NCBI GenBank assembly: GCA_038326775.1 | Contig: JBBQKJ010000004.1 | Span: 41,515 to 105,514 of the forward strand | Direction: 5' to 3' | DNA length: 64,000 nucleotides | Source of the DNA: DYIU01 sp038326775 | Lineage (GTDB): Bacteria > Actinomycetota > Geothermincolia > Fen-727 > Anoxymicrobiaceae | Program-made: the position numbers and the translations under genes | In this document: positions 42,731 to 50,180 of the stretch, in pieces | How the letters are laid out: each line of letters opens with the position of its first letter | Numbering within the stretch: position 1 is the first letter of the stretch | Notes under the pieces: generated by a model | Seen by the model: the letters and a program-made list of their open reading frames with translations, nothing else | What the model was told of the DNA's origin: nothing | The model's database searches: none

Positions 42731-43810
42731 GTGAGTGAATCTCCAGACGGTCCCGGGGGGCCATTGCGCATCTATTCCTACATAGCAAGGGTGGTCCGGG
42801 AGCACCCCTGGTTGGTGGTGGCCGTCGCCGTTCTGATGACTGCCGCGCTCATCCCCGGCCTCTTCTTTATCAAGGGCGACATAACCCAGTAGAGCATGCT
42901 ACCGCCGGGCTTTCCCAGCAACGTGGCGATCCGCGACCTCACCCGCATCTTCGGGGGGACCTCTTGCCAGAACGTGCTGATCCAGGCGCCACGGGTGACG
43001 GACAACAACATCACCCAGTTCCTGGTAGGGCTGGAGGACTACATCAACGAGGACCCGGACCTGAGCGAGCAGATAGCGAAGCTGCCCGGCCGGCAGGGAA
43101 AGAACGTCCCGGAGATACTTCGCAAGCCCGTGCCCATTATCCAGAACTACCTGAGCCCATTTATCGCCAACGTCGAGAAGGGCATCGCCGACAGCGGGTT
43201 CAACATAAAGCCCAGCGGGATAACCAGCGACCTCATAAAAGCCCAGACCGGCAAGGACTTCCGGCAAACGGTGGAGGAGGAGTACCTCTCGGTGCCCGAT
43301 GTTCGGCGTCAGATGGTGGGCCGGCAGAAGTTCATCACCTCCGACTACGGGAATGCCCTGGTGCTGATAAAGCAGAACCCCGCCCTGACCGACAACCAGC
43401 AAATAGCTCTCGCTAATAACCTCGAAAAACTGTTCCGCGCGAAACTCGCGGCCTTCTCGACCTGCGCGGGTTTCCTCATCATCATGCTGTCACAGATAGA
43501 GCCGCTGAAGCGGTTCGGCGGGGTGACGGCCTTCGGGATATTCTGGTCGCTCATCGCGTCCCTTACCCTGGTACCGGCCCTCCTCTACCTTTGGTCGGGG
43601 CACCGTTCGAAGGTAAAGAAGCAGGACTCTGCGGAACCGGAGCCAGCCCGGCCTTGGTGCTCCCTCAACGAACGCGAAAACCCGCATTCGCGGCTCTTCC
43701 CGGGCCGTTCGCATAAGAAGGAAGCGTTCCCGGCCGAGGAAGCGCGCAGGTCAAACCTCTTATCCCGCAGGCCCACCGGGTCCGCCCGGCCCGACGCGCG
43801 CAGACAATGA
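42731..43810 (+). pseudogene. decayed MMPL/RND transporter paralogue
   Basis: An N-terminal transmembrane segment (about 42764-42885, IYSYIARVVREHPWLVVAVA) is followed by an in-frame TAG at 42890-42892. The frame continues as an RND ectodomain closely similar to the intact gene downstream (both contain LSPFIAN and AQTGK). At about 43450 it jumps from the sequence equivalent to the end of the first ectodomain (FRAKL) straight to the C-terminal helices (AGFLIIMLSQIEPLKRFGGV), so roughly 540 codons are missing. The C-terminal tail is unrelated. GTG 42731 or TTG 42764 would be the original start. Confidence 0.85.
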
Positions 43811-43920
43811 CCTCCCGGCACCGGCACAATCGTTTTCCTTTATAATTATGCTCCAAGACGGACCGGGCCGAACCGCGCGGTCGCCGGAAGCAACCGCTGA
43901 TGACCTGGGAGAGATTGGAC

Positions 43921-46452
43921 GTGAAGGTTTTCAACTGGATAGCCGGGATAGTGAAGAGGCGGCCCTGGGCCGTGATAGCGGCCTGCCTCCTGCTCACCGT
44001 GGTCATGGGCCTCGGCCTGCTCTTCCTGCATGGCGAGGTAGCGTACATGAGCATCCTTCCCAAGGACTTCCCAAGCGTCAAGACCCTGGCCGAGCTGGAA
44101 GCCGGCTTCGGGGGGATATCCTACGAGCAGGTGCTCATCACCGCCCCTTCCGTTACGGACCCCGCGATCTCCGAGTTCCTCATAGGGCTCGAGGACCTTA
44201 TCAACGGCGACCCGCGCTTCAACGAGGGACAGCTGCAGGTGGTGCCGGGCAAGAAGGGGCCGGGGGTGCCGAAGATACTCAGCCGTCCGGTTCCCATAGT
44301 GCAGAGCTACCTGAGCCCGTTCATCGCGAACATAAAGGCGGGTGTTGCCGAGAGCGGGTTCAACGTCTCTCTCGACGCGATAACCGATTCCGTGTTAATG
44401 GCCCAGACCGGCAAAGGTTTGAAGCAGACCGTCGAGGAAGACTACCTCGGCAACCCCCAGGCGAGGGCCGCGGTGGTGGGAAAACACCGCTTCATCACGC
44501 CCGACTACAAGGCCACGCTGGTCATGATGAAGACCGGGGCGAAGCTTTCCGAGAAGGAGCAGATCAAGCTCGCCAACGACATCGACGACCTTTTCAAGAG
44601 CAAGCTGGGAGGCATCAAGGGCCTCAAGCTCTACGTCTCAGGGGACGCCACCCTGTCCCGCGACTTCGACCGCCACATAAAGAACAAGACGATGCTGCTT
44701 TTCCTGGGCGCCCTCATTTTCGTTATCGCCATGCTCTTTCTGGCGTTCCGCAGGTTCTCCGACACGGTGCTTCCCATCGTTTTCATGATGCTGGGCCTGG
44801 TCTGGACGTTCGGTTTCTCCGGGTGGGTGGGCATCCCCTACTCGGTCGCGTCGATCGCGGTGATACCCCTGCTGCTCGGCACCGCCATAACTTTCGTGGT
44901 CCCATTCGTGGCGCGGTACTACGAGGAGATGGAGCATAGCTTCCGCTCGGTGCAATCGGTGGGCAGGGCGGTGACAACGGTGGGCGTGGGCATTTTCCTT
45001 GCGGCGATAACAAACGTCGTCGGGTTCCTGGTCTTCCAGTTCAGCGTGCTGCCTCCGCTCAAGGCCTTCGGCCTCATCTGCGCGTTCGGCACCCTCTTCA
45101 TATTCGGCCTCTCGATCACGTTGCTCCCGGCGATGATGGTGGTGCGCGACCGCGTCTATGAAAAGGGCGGGGAGGAGGATGGGGTGGAGGCGAAGAAGAC
45201 CCACTTCGACGGCCTCTCGAGGCGCAAGAGGCGGGGGTTGTTCGCGCGGGTCACCGACAGGGTGCTAGACGCGTTCGCGGCGTTGTCTATCCGTCACACC
45301 GGGCTTACCATCGCTGTGTTCGTGGTGCTTCTCCTGGCGGGTTTCTTCTCCATCAGGGGCCTTACCACCGACTCGGACCTCCGAGAGCTGGTACCCAAGA
45401 GCCTGCCGGGCATACAGGCGGATTACGAGATAGAGAAGTACTTCGGAGGAAGGCAGCAGGACATCATCCTGGTGAAGGGTGACGTCCTGGCTCCCGGGTC
45501 CCTTCAGGCCATGCTGGCCCTCGAGGACAACCTGCCCGGGAACCTTCACAATACTTTCCATGGCAAAAACCTCTACACGCGGGACGGCATAACCGGCCTG
45601 CCCGACGCCATGAAGGAAGCCAACAACGGCCGGCTCCCGCGGGACAGGCAGGAATCCCTGCGGGCCATCAAGGTCGCCCAGGACAACGGCGGCTTCATAG
45701 AGGGAGGCCTGGTATCGGCGGACGGCAAGTCGGCGCTTATTACGCTGGACGCTTCCGGCGCGGAGTCCGCGGAAGCCGTCAACATGAAGATGCGCGTGCT
45801 CAACGCCGAGGGCAGGAAGCACCTGCAGAAGGCGGGGCTCTCCTACGAGCTCGGCGGCATCACCCCGATCACGAAAGACATGACCAGGAACATCATCCCG
45901 ACCGAGACGCTGTCCTCGCTGCTCTCGCTGGCCCTTTGCGCGCTCGTCCTCACCATAATATTCCGCTCTCTGCCTTACGGTCTGATAACCCTTACGGTCG
46001 CGCTGGCGGGGGTGGCCGCCGAGATAGGCTTCCTTGCCCTGCTGGGATGGCCCCTCGATATCATGACCTCCCTGTCCTCGGCGCTGGTCATCGGCATCGG
46101 GGTCAACTTCGGTATCCTGTTCACCCACAGGTACCTGCAAGAGATGGACATCGGGGACAAGCTGCCCGCCGATGCCATAAAGACGACCATGGTCAACCTG
46201 GGCAGGGCGAGCCTCGTTGCCGCGCTGGCCACGGTGGCGGGCTTCGTGATAATCATGTTTTCCGGGATAGTCCCGCTGAGGCGATTCGGCGGCGTCACCG
46301 CCTTCGCCATAGCCTGGTGCCTGGTGACTTCGCTGACGCTGATGCCCGCGCTGCTTTTCCGCCTCGCCACACGCAGGATGGCAGAAGAGGAGCAGGGCGA
46401 CCTCCAGCCGGTCGAGAGCCAGCCGGAGAACCCGGGTTCTGCCGCGCGGTAA
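43921..46452 (+). CDS. MMPL/RND-superfamily transporter (intact)
   Basis: 843 aa from GTG 43921, GGGAG 9 nt upstream (ATG 43900 is possible; the paralogue's N-terminus aligns with the GTG). Two homologous halves, each a transmembrane helix, a large periplasmic/extracellular domain and a five-helix bundle, the layout of hydrophobe exporters such as MmpL and HpnN. Typical segments are RFSDTVLPIVFMMLGLVW, GLTTDSDLRELVPKSLPG and LRRFGGVTAFAIAWCL. A TATAAT at 43841 may serve as -10. Substrate (lipid or hopanoid) unknown. Confidence 0.9.
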   Translation: MKVFNWIAGIVKRRPWAVIAACLLLTVVMGLGLLFLHGEVAYMSILPKDFPSVKTLAELEAGFGGISYEQVLITAPSVTDPAISEFLIGLEDLINGDPRFNEGQLQVVPGKKGPGVPKILSRPVPIVQSYLSPFIANIKAGVAESGFNVSLDAITDSVLMAQTGKGLKQTVEEDYLGNPQARAAVVGKHRFITPDYKATLVMMKTGAKLSEKEQIKLANDIDDLFKSKLGGIKGLKLYVSGDATLSRDFDRHIKNKTMLLFLGALIFVIAMLFLAFRRFSDTVLPIVFMMLGLVWTFGFSGWVGIPYSVASIAVIPLLLGTAITFVVPFVARYYEEMEHSFRSVQSVGRAVTTVGVGIFLAAITNVVGFLVFQFSVLPPLKAFGLICAFGTLFIFGLSITLLPAMMVVRDRVYEKGGEEDGVEAKKTHFDGLSRRKRRGLFARVTDRVLDAFAALSIRHTGLTIAVFVVLLLAGFFSIRGLTTDSDLRELVPKSLPGIQADYEIEKYFGGRQQDIILVKGDVLAPGSLQAMLALEDNLPGNLHNTFHGKNLYTRDGITGLPDAMKEANNGRLPRDRQESLRAIKVAQDNGGFIEGGLVSADGKSALITLDASGAESAEAVNMKMRVLNAEGRKHLQKAGLSYELGGITPITKDMTRNIIPTETLSSLLSLALCALVLTIIFRSLPYGLITLTVALAGVAAEIGFLALLGWPLDIMTSLSSALVIGIGVNFGILFTHRYLQEMDIGDKLPADAIKTTMVNLGRASLVAALATVAGFVIIMFSGIVPLRRFGGVTAFAIAWCLVTSLTLMPALLFRLATRRMAEEEQGDLQPVESQPENPGSAAR

Positions 46453-46571
46453 CTCGTGCTGCCTGGCAGCGGGCAGACGCGAAACGCCTCAAGGCGGTCA
46501 CAAACGGAGTCGCGCCCGCCAGGTGAGGCAAGTGCTTCAGTGTTCAGTGTCTGAGGAGGGCGCAGGCCCCG

Positions 46572-46727
46572 ATGGGTTTGGGAAGGAACATCGGCAGGTG
46601 GTTGACCATCGCGCTCTTCCTGTCCCACTGCTCCCGGCAGGGTAAGGATTCCTCGACAGGTGAACCTCGGTCGCCGGGGGCCGGGCGCACCAGCCCTCGA
46701 GAACAAAAACCCGCTTCCGCCGTCTAA
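46572..46727 (+). CDS. possible 51-aa exported peptide in a 350-nt gap
   Basis: The gap 46453-46805 has no obvious gene. One short frame starts at ATG 46572 and encodes a basic start, a hydrophobic stretch WLTIALFLSHCSRQ and a hydrophilic tail. The hydrophobic stretch and Cys20 recall a lipoprotein signal, but the -1 residue is His, which is atypical. GGAGGG is 11 nt upstream, somewhat far. Downstream of it, TATAAT near 46763 may be the -10 element for the next gene. Confidence 0.25.
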   Translation: MGLGRNIGRWLTIALFLSHCSRQGKDSSTGEPRSPGAGRTSPREQKPASAV

Positions 46728-46805
46728 CGAGCAAGGAAAGCCCGTCGGCCCGCATATTAGCCTATAATAATTTGATAAGGTCGTTCCACCCGAAAGGTGC
46801 TATTG

Positions 46806-47921
46806 ATGTTCGTCGCTTGTCCCGCTTGTGGGAATCCGAACCAGGAAGGGGCCGGCAGCTGCTTCATCTGCGGCGTGGCCCTGTCCGCCGTCGCCCCGTC
46901 GGGCGTGCCCTCCGCCGCGGAGTCCGCGCAGCCCGCGGCGGCGCCCTTTTCCACCCGGGAGGCGGCGGAGCCCCAGGCCCGGGGTGAGGCGCAGGCAGGC
47001 TGGCAACCGGTAGATGATGGAAGCGCCGAGGCCCCGCAGCAGGCTCAGCCCGAGGCGCCGCAGCAGGCTCAGCCCCAGGGATGGGGATGGGGGGAGGCCT
47101 GGCCGTCGTCTTTCGCCCCTCAGGCCTACGGCGGCGCGCCCGGCGGGCTTGCCCCCTGGTCGCCTCCTTACCCGTCGTATGGCTATCAATGGCCTTTCAT
47201 GAGCCCCTGCCCGTGGCCGTGCTGGCCCCCGTACTTCCCGTTCTTCTACCCGTTCATGCCGTACACCGGCGCGTACGCTGGATACCAGGGCGGCCAGCAG
47301 CAGTACGCATACGCCGCCGCGGCCCCCAGGAAGAGGATGCGCCCCCTTTTCATTGCCCTGATAATAATCGGCGCGCTCATCGTGATCGGCGGTGGGGTGG
47401 CCGCGGCCGTCCTGCTCACCGGTAACACCAATGCGACTTTCAGGCTAGGTGACGCCCAGGTAGTCGGTGCTGACGTCGAGTTCAGCGACATGGCGATAAA
47501 GCAGGAAGGCGCGACCATCACCTTGTCCGGGATCTACGACAACAACACGAAGTCCGAGGGCGACATCATCGTCACCGTTCAGGCCATCAGCGGCGGGCGG
47601 GAGCAGTTGTTGAGCTTTACCGTGGCTGTCACGTCGGACACGGGCAAGGCGTTCACCCGGCAGAAACCCGCAGGCTCCATAAAGCTAAGCGGCGCGACGT
47701 TGAGCTCTCTGGTTCCCAAGAGCGCCCAGGACTTCAGCTCCGGCACCGAGGACAAACAGAACACGTTCCCGTACGACCAGCAGAGCACCCAGCCCACGGT
47801 GCCGAACCAGACGTCCCAGCCCACCTTTCCCGATGGTGCGCTCACTCCCGAGCAGGAGCAGTATTTGAACCAGCAGTTGAAGGACCAGCTGCGCAACCCG
47901 ACAACCGTGCCTCAGGAATGA
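46806..47921 (+). CDS. zinc-ribbon membrane protein with Pro/Gln-rich region
   Basis: 371 aa from ATG 46806 (AAAGG 8 nt upstream). An N-terminal zinc ribbon CPACGNPNQEGAGSCFICG is followed by a Pro/Gln/Trp/Tyr-rich stretch containing an exact tandem duplication EAPQQAQP, a transmembrane helix (about 183-205, LFIALIIIGALIVIGGGVAA) and an extracytoplasmic beta-rich domain (220-310) resembling immunoglobulin-like FxxLR domains, then a Gln/Pro/Thr tail. Function unknown; the topology suggests cytoplasmic zinc ribbon and surface-exposed C-terminus. Confidence 0.75.
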   Translation: MFVACPACGNPNQEGAGSCFICGVALSAVAPSGVPSAAESAQPAAAPFSTREAAEPQARGEAQAGWQPVDDGSAEAPQQAQPEAPQQAQPQGWGWGEAWPSSFAPQAYGGAPGGLAPWSPPYPSYGYQWPFMSPCPWPCWPPYFPFFYPFMPYTGAYAGYQGGQQQYAYAAAAPRKRMRPLFIALIIIGALIVIGGGVAAAVLLTGNTNATFRLGDAQVVGADVEFSDMAIKQEGATITLSGIYDNNTKSEGDIIVTVQAISGGREQLLSFTVAVTSDTGKAFTRQKPAGSIKLSGATLSSLVPKSAQDFSSGTEDKQNTFPYDQQSTQPTVPNQTSQPTFPDGALTPEQEQYLNQQLKDQLRNPTTVPQE

Positions 47922-47925
47922 GGCC

Positions 47926-47967
47926 GGCCTCGCGTGAGGCCCGTTTGCCTGCCACGAGGTGGTGGCA
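47926..47967 (+). terminator. two hairpins after the zinc-ribbon gene
   Basis: GGCCTC-GCGT-GAGGCC (47926-47941) followed by CGTTT, and TGCCAC-GAGGTG-GTGGCA (47950-47967). The T-run is short, so termination strength is uncertain. Confidence 0.45.
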
Positions 47968-48031
47968 GTGGTGTGCTGTCCGGCCTGTGGTCCCGCCGCG
48001 ATATAATCAGCAAAAACTCAAGGTGATCGTT

Positions 48032-48880
48032 ATGGCCCTTTCATCCTCCACGCTCGAGACGCCCATCTCGGCGGCGACCTTCTGCGCGGTCGACGTCGAG
48101 ACATCCGGCCTTCGCATGAGCAGCCGGGTGGTAGAGATCGCCGCGGTGAAGTTCAACCTCGCCGGGATGCGCTACGAGTTCCAGACACTGGTCAACCCCT
48201 GCGAGCGTATCGCGCAAGGCGCCATCGACATCCACGGCATAACCGACGAGATGGTCGCGAGCGCCCCCAGGGCCCTCGACGCCCTGCCCGGCCTGCTGGA
48301 TTTCATGCGCGGCCACAACGCCACCTTCGACGTGAGGATGATAGGCAACGAGCTCTCTCGCTGCGGGGCCGGGGCCCCGGGCAACCCGGTCGTCTGCACG
48401 GTGTCCCTGGCGAGGAGTCGCATCAAGGGGCTGCCCAACTACAGGCTGGGAACGCTGGTCGACCACCTCAGTATCGAGGTGGCGGCCCTGCACAACGCCC
48501 TTCCTGACGCCGATGCCGCCAGAGAGGTGTTCCAGGAGGGGATCAAGGGCCTCGCGCCCGAGACCGGTGTGGGAGAGCTCCCGGGATACCTCGGGCCGTT
48601 CGACGTCGTAGCGCCTCCATCGGTCGAAGACATCGAGCTCGATGGAAACGTCGGCGAGCTCGAGGCTGTTGCCAGGTCGCGGCTGACCATCGAGATGGAC
48701 TACGGGCCGGGCAGTGCGCGTGGGTCCGTGGTGGTGACGCCCCTCTACCTGTTCGACCGCGGCGAACACCGCTACATGAAAGCCTACTGCCACAGGGACG
48801 GCATGCCCAAGACTTACCGGCTCGACAGGATAATCGATTTCCGCAGGCTCCAGGGGCCCGCGGCGAGGAGGACATCATAG
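48032..48880 (+). CDS. DEDDh 3'-5' exonuclease fused to a WYL domain
   Basis: 282 aa. The N-terminal DnaQ-like exonuclease domain has D21 and E23 (AVDVETSG), D100 (ATFDVR), and the ExoIII motif H154-x-A-x-x-D159 (HNALPD), so all catalytic residues are present. A linker of about 50 residues leads to a C-terminal WYL domain (about 222-278: LTIEMDYGPG, PLYLFDRGEHRYMKAYC, TYRLDRI), a fold that binds nucleic acids or nucleotides. AAGGTGAT is 5 nt upstream. The next gene overlaps its stop codon. Confidence 0.88.
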   Translation: MALSSSTLETPISAATFCAVDVETSGLRMSSRVVEIAAVKFNLAGMRYEFQTLVNPCERIAQGAIDIHGITDEMVASAPRALDALPGLLDFMRGHNATFDVRMIGNELSRCGAGAPGNPVVCTVSLARSRIKGLPNYRLGTLVDHLSIEVAALHNALPDADAAREVFQEGIKGLAPETGVGELPGYLGPFDVVAPPSVEDIELDGNVGELEAVARSRLTIEMDYGPGSARGSVVVTPLYLFDRGEHRYMKAYCHRDGMPKTYRLDRIIDFRRLQGPAARRTS

Positions 48881-49650
48881 AGATCTGCGTACTCGCGAGC
48901 GGTTCTGCCGGCAACGCCACGCTGGTGCGTTCCGGCGCCACCGCGATACTGATAGACGCCGGAATCTCGGCAAGGGAGCTGGCGCGCCGCCTTTCCTGCG
49001 CCGGCGCGGGCGTCGACGCGTTCGACGCGCTGCTGATATCACACGAGCACAACGACCACGTCAGGGGCGCGGTTGCTGTCAGCAGGCGCTTCAACGCGCC
49101 CGTTTACGCCAACCGGCCGACCTCCCGCGGGGCGGGGCTGCTGTCCGCGCTGCGCGGCGACATGGTGGTCGACTTCGCCACCGGTGAGACGTTTGAGGTA
49201 GGCTGCCTGGAGGTGACGCCGTTCGCGGTCCCCCACGACGCCGCGGAGACCGTGGGTTTCACTATCTCCGACGGGCGGGCGCGGGCGGGCTTCGCGACCG
49301 ACATCGGGAGCCTCACCCTGGAGGTGCTTGACGGGCTGTCAAACTGCGGCCTGGTGGTGCTCGAGTCGAACCACGACGAGGCCATGCTCCGCGAGGGGCC
49401 TTACCCGGAGTTCCTCAAGCGCCGGGTCGATAGCCCGCACGGCCACTTATCCAACGCGGACGCGGCGGAGCTGGCACGATCCCTTTACCACGACGGCCTG
49501 GGCCACCTGGTGCTCGCGCACTTGAGCCGCACCAACAACCACCCCGACCTGCCGCTTAAGGCGGTGCGCGGCGCGCTCGGGGACCGGGGCTCGCGCGTGC
49601 GGGTCTCCCTGGGCTGGCAGGACCGGGCGGGAGAGCTCATCCGCCTGTAA
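48877..49650 (+). CDS. metallo-beta-lactamase fold exonuclease-like protein (YycJ/WalJ type)
   Basis: 257 aa if started at ATA 48877. The family N-terminus, CVLASGSAGNATLV, is encoded here upstream of the first normal start codon (GTG 48925), and AGGAGG (48866-48871) lies exactly 5 nt before ATA; ATA overlaps the TAG of the exonuclease gene. Metal-binding SHEHNDH and later HD, D and H residues are present. YycJ-like proteins are 5'-3' DNA exonucleases implicated in mismatch repair and cell-wall control. Start codon is inference, the gene is certain. Confidence 0.88.
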   Translation: MEICVLASGSAGNATLVRSGATAILIDAGISARELARRLSCAGAGVDAFDALLISHEHNDHVRGAVAVSRRFNAPVYANRPTSRGAGLLSALRGDMVVDFATGETFEVGCLEVTPFAVPHDAAETVGFTISDGRARAGFATDIGSLTLEVLDGLSNCGLVVLESNHDEAMLREGPYPEFLKRRVDSPHGHLSNADAAELARSLYHDGLGHLVLAHLSRTNNHPDLPLKAVRGALGDRGSRVRVSLGWQDRAGELIRL

Positions 49651-49685
49651 CAGGTGAAGCGGCGCCGGAGAGCGCGGAGGCTTGC

Positions 49686-50165
49686 ATGCCGTTGAAGGAG
49701 TACAAGAAAAAGCGTGATTTCGCGGCGACACCGGAGCCGGAGCCAGGGGTCAAGGAAGCCGGGGGCCGCCGGTTCGTCATCCAGAAGCACCAGGCCCGAC
49801 GCCTCCATTACGACCTGCGGCTCGAGGAGGGCGGCGTATTGAAGAGCTGGGCGGTCACTAAAGAGCCGCCGTCCGAGCCCGGGGTCAAGCGCCTGGCGGT
49901 GCAGGTCGAGGACCACCCGTATGACTACATCACATTCGAGGGAGAGATACCCGAGGGGCAGTACGGCGCGGGCACCGTCGAGATATGGGACCGCGGCACC
50001 TACCGCCCCCTGCTCGAGGGCGAGCCTGACAACAGCACCGCCGAGGCGATCGAGCGCGGCGCCCTGAAGTTCGAGCTCGACGGCGAACGGCTCAAGGGCC
50101 CTTACGTCCTCTACCACTTCGACAAGGACGGGAAAAACTGGTTCTTCTTCAAGATGAAGGGCTGA
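49686..50165 (+). CDS. stand-alone LigD 3'-phosphoesterase domain protein
   Basis: 159 aa matching the phosphoesterase module of LigD: FVIQKHQARRLHYDLRLE contains the His35, His41, Asp43 and Arg45 that correspond to the known metal and phosphate ligands, followed by EDHPYDYITFEG and GQYGAGTVEIWD. It removes 3'-phosphates or ribonucleosides from DNA ends. No ligase, polymerase or Ku gene is nearby. GGAGG is 5 nt upstream. It completes a plus-strand run of three nucleic-acid enzymes. Confidence 0.93.
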   Translation: MPLKEYKKKRDFAATPEPEPGVKEAGGRRFVIQKHQARRLHYDLRLEEGGVLKSWAVTKEPPSEPGVKRLAVQVEDHPYDYITFEGEIPEGQYGAGTVEIWDRGTYRPLLEGEPDNSTAEAIERGALKFELDGERLKGPYVLYHFDKDGKNWFFFKMKG

Positions 50166-50180
50166 ACGCGGGGCCCTGGA

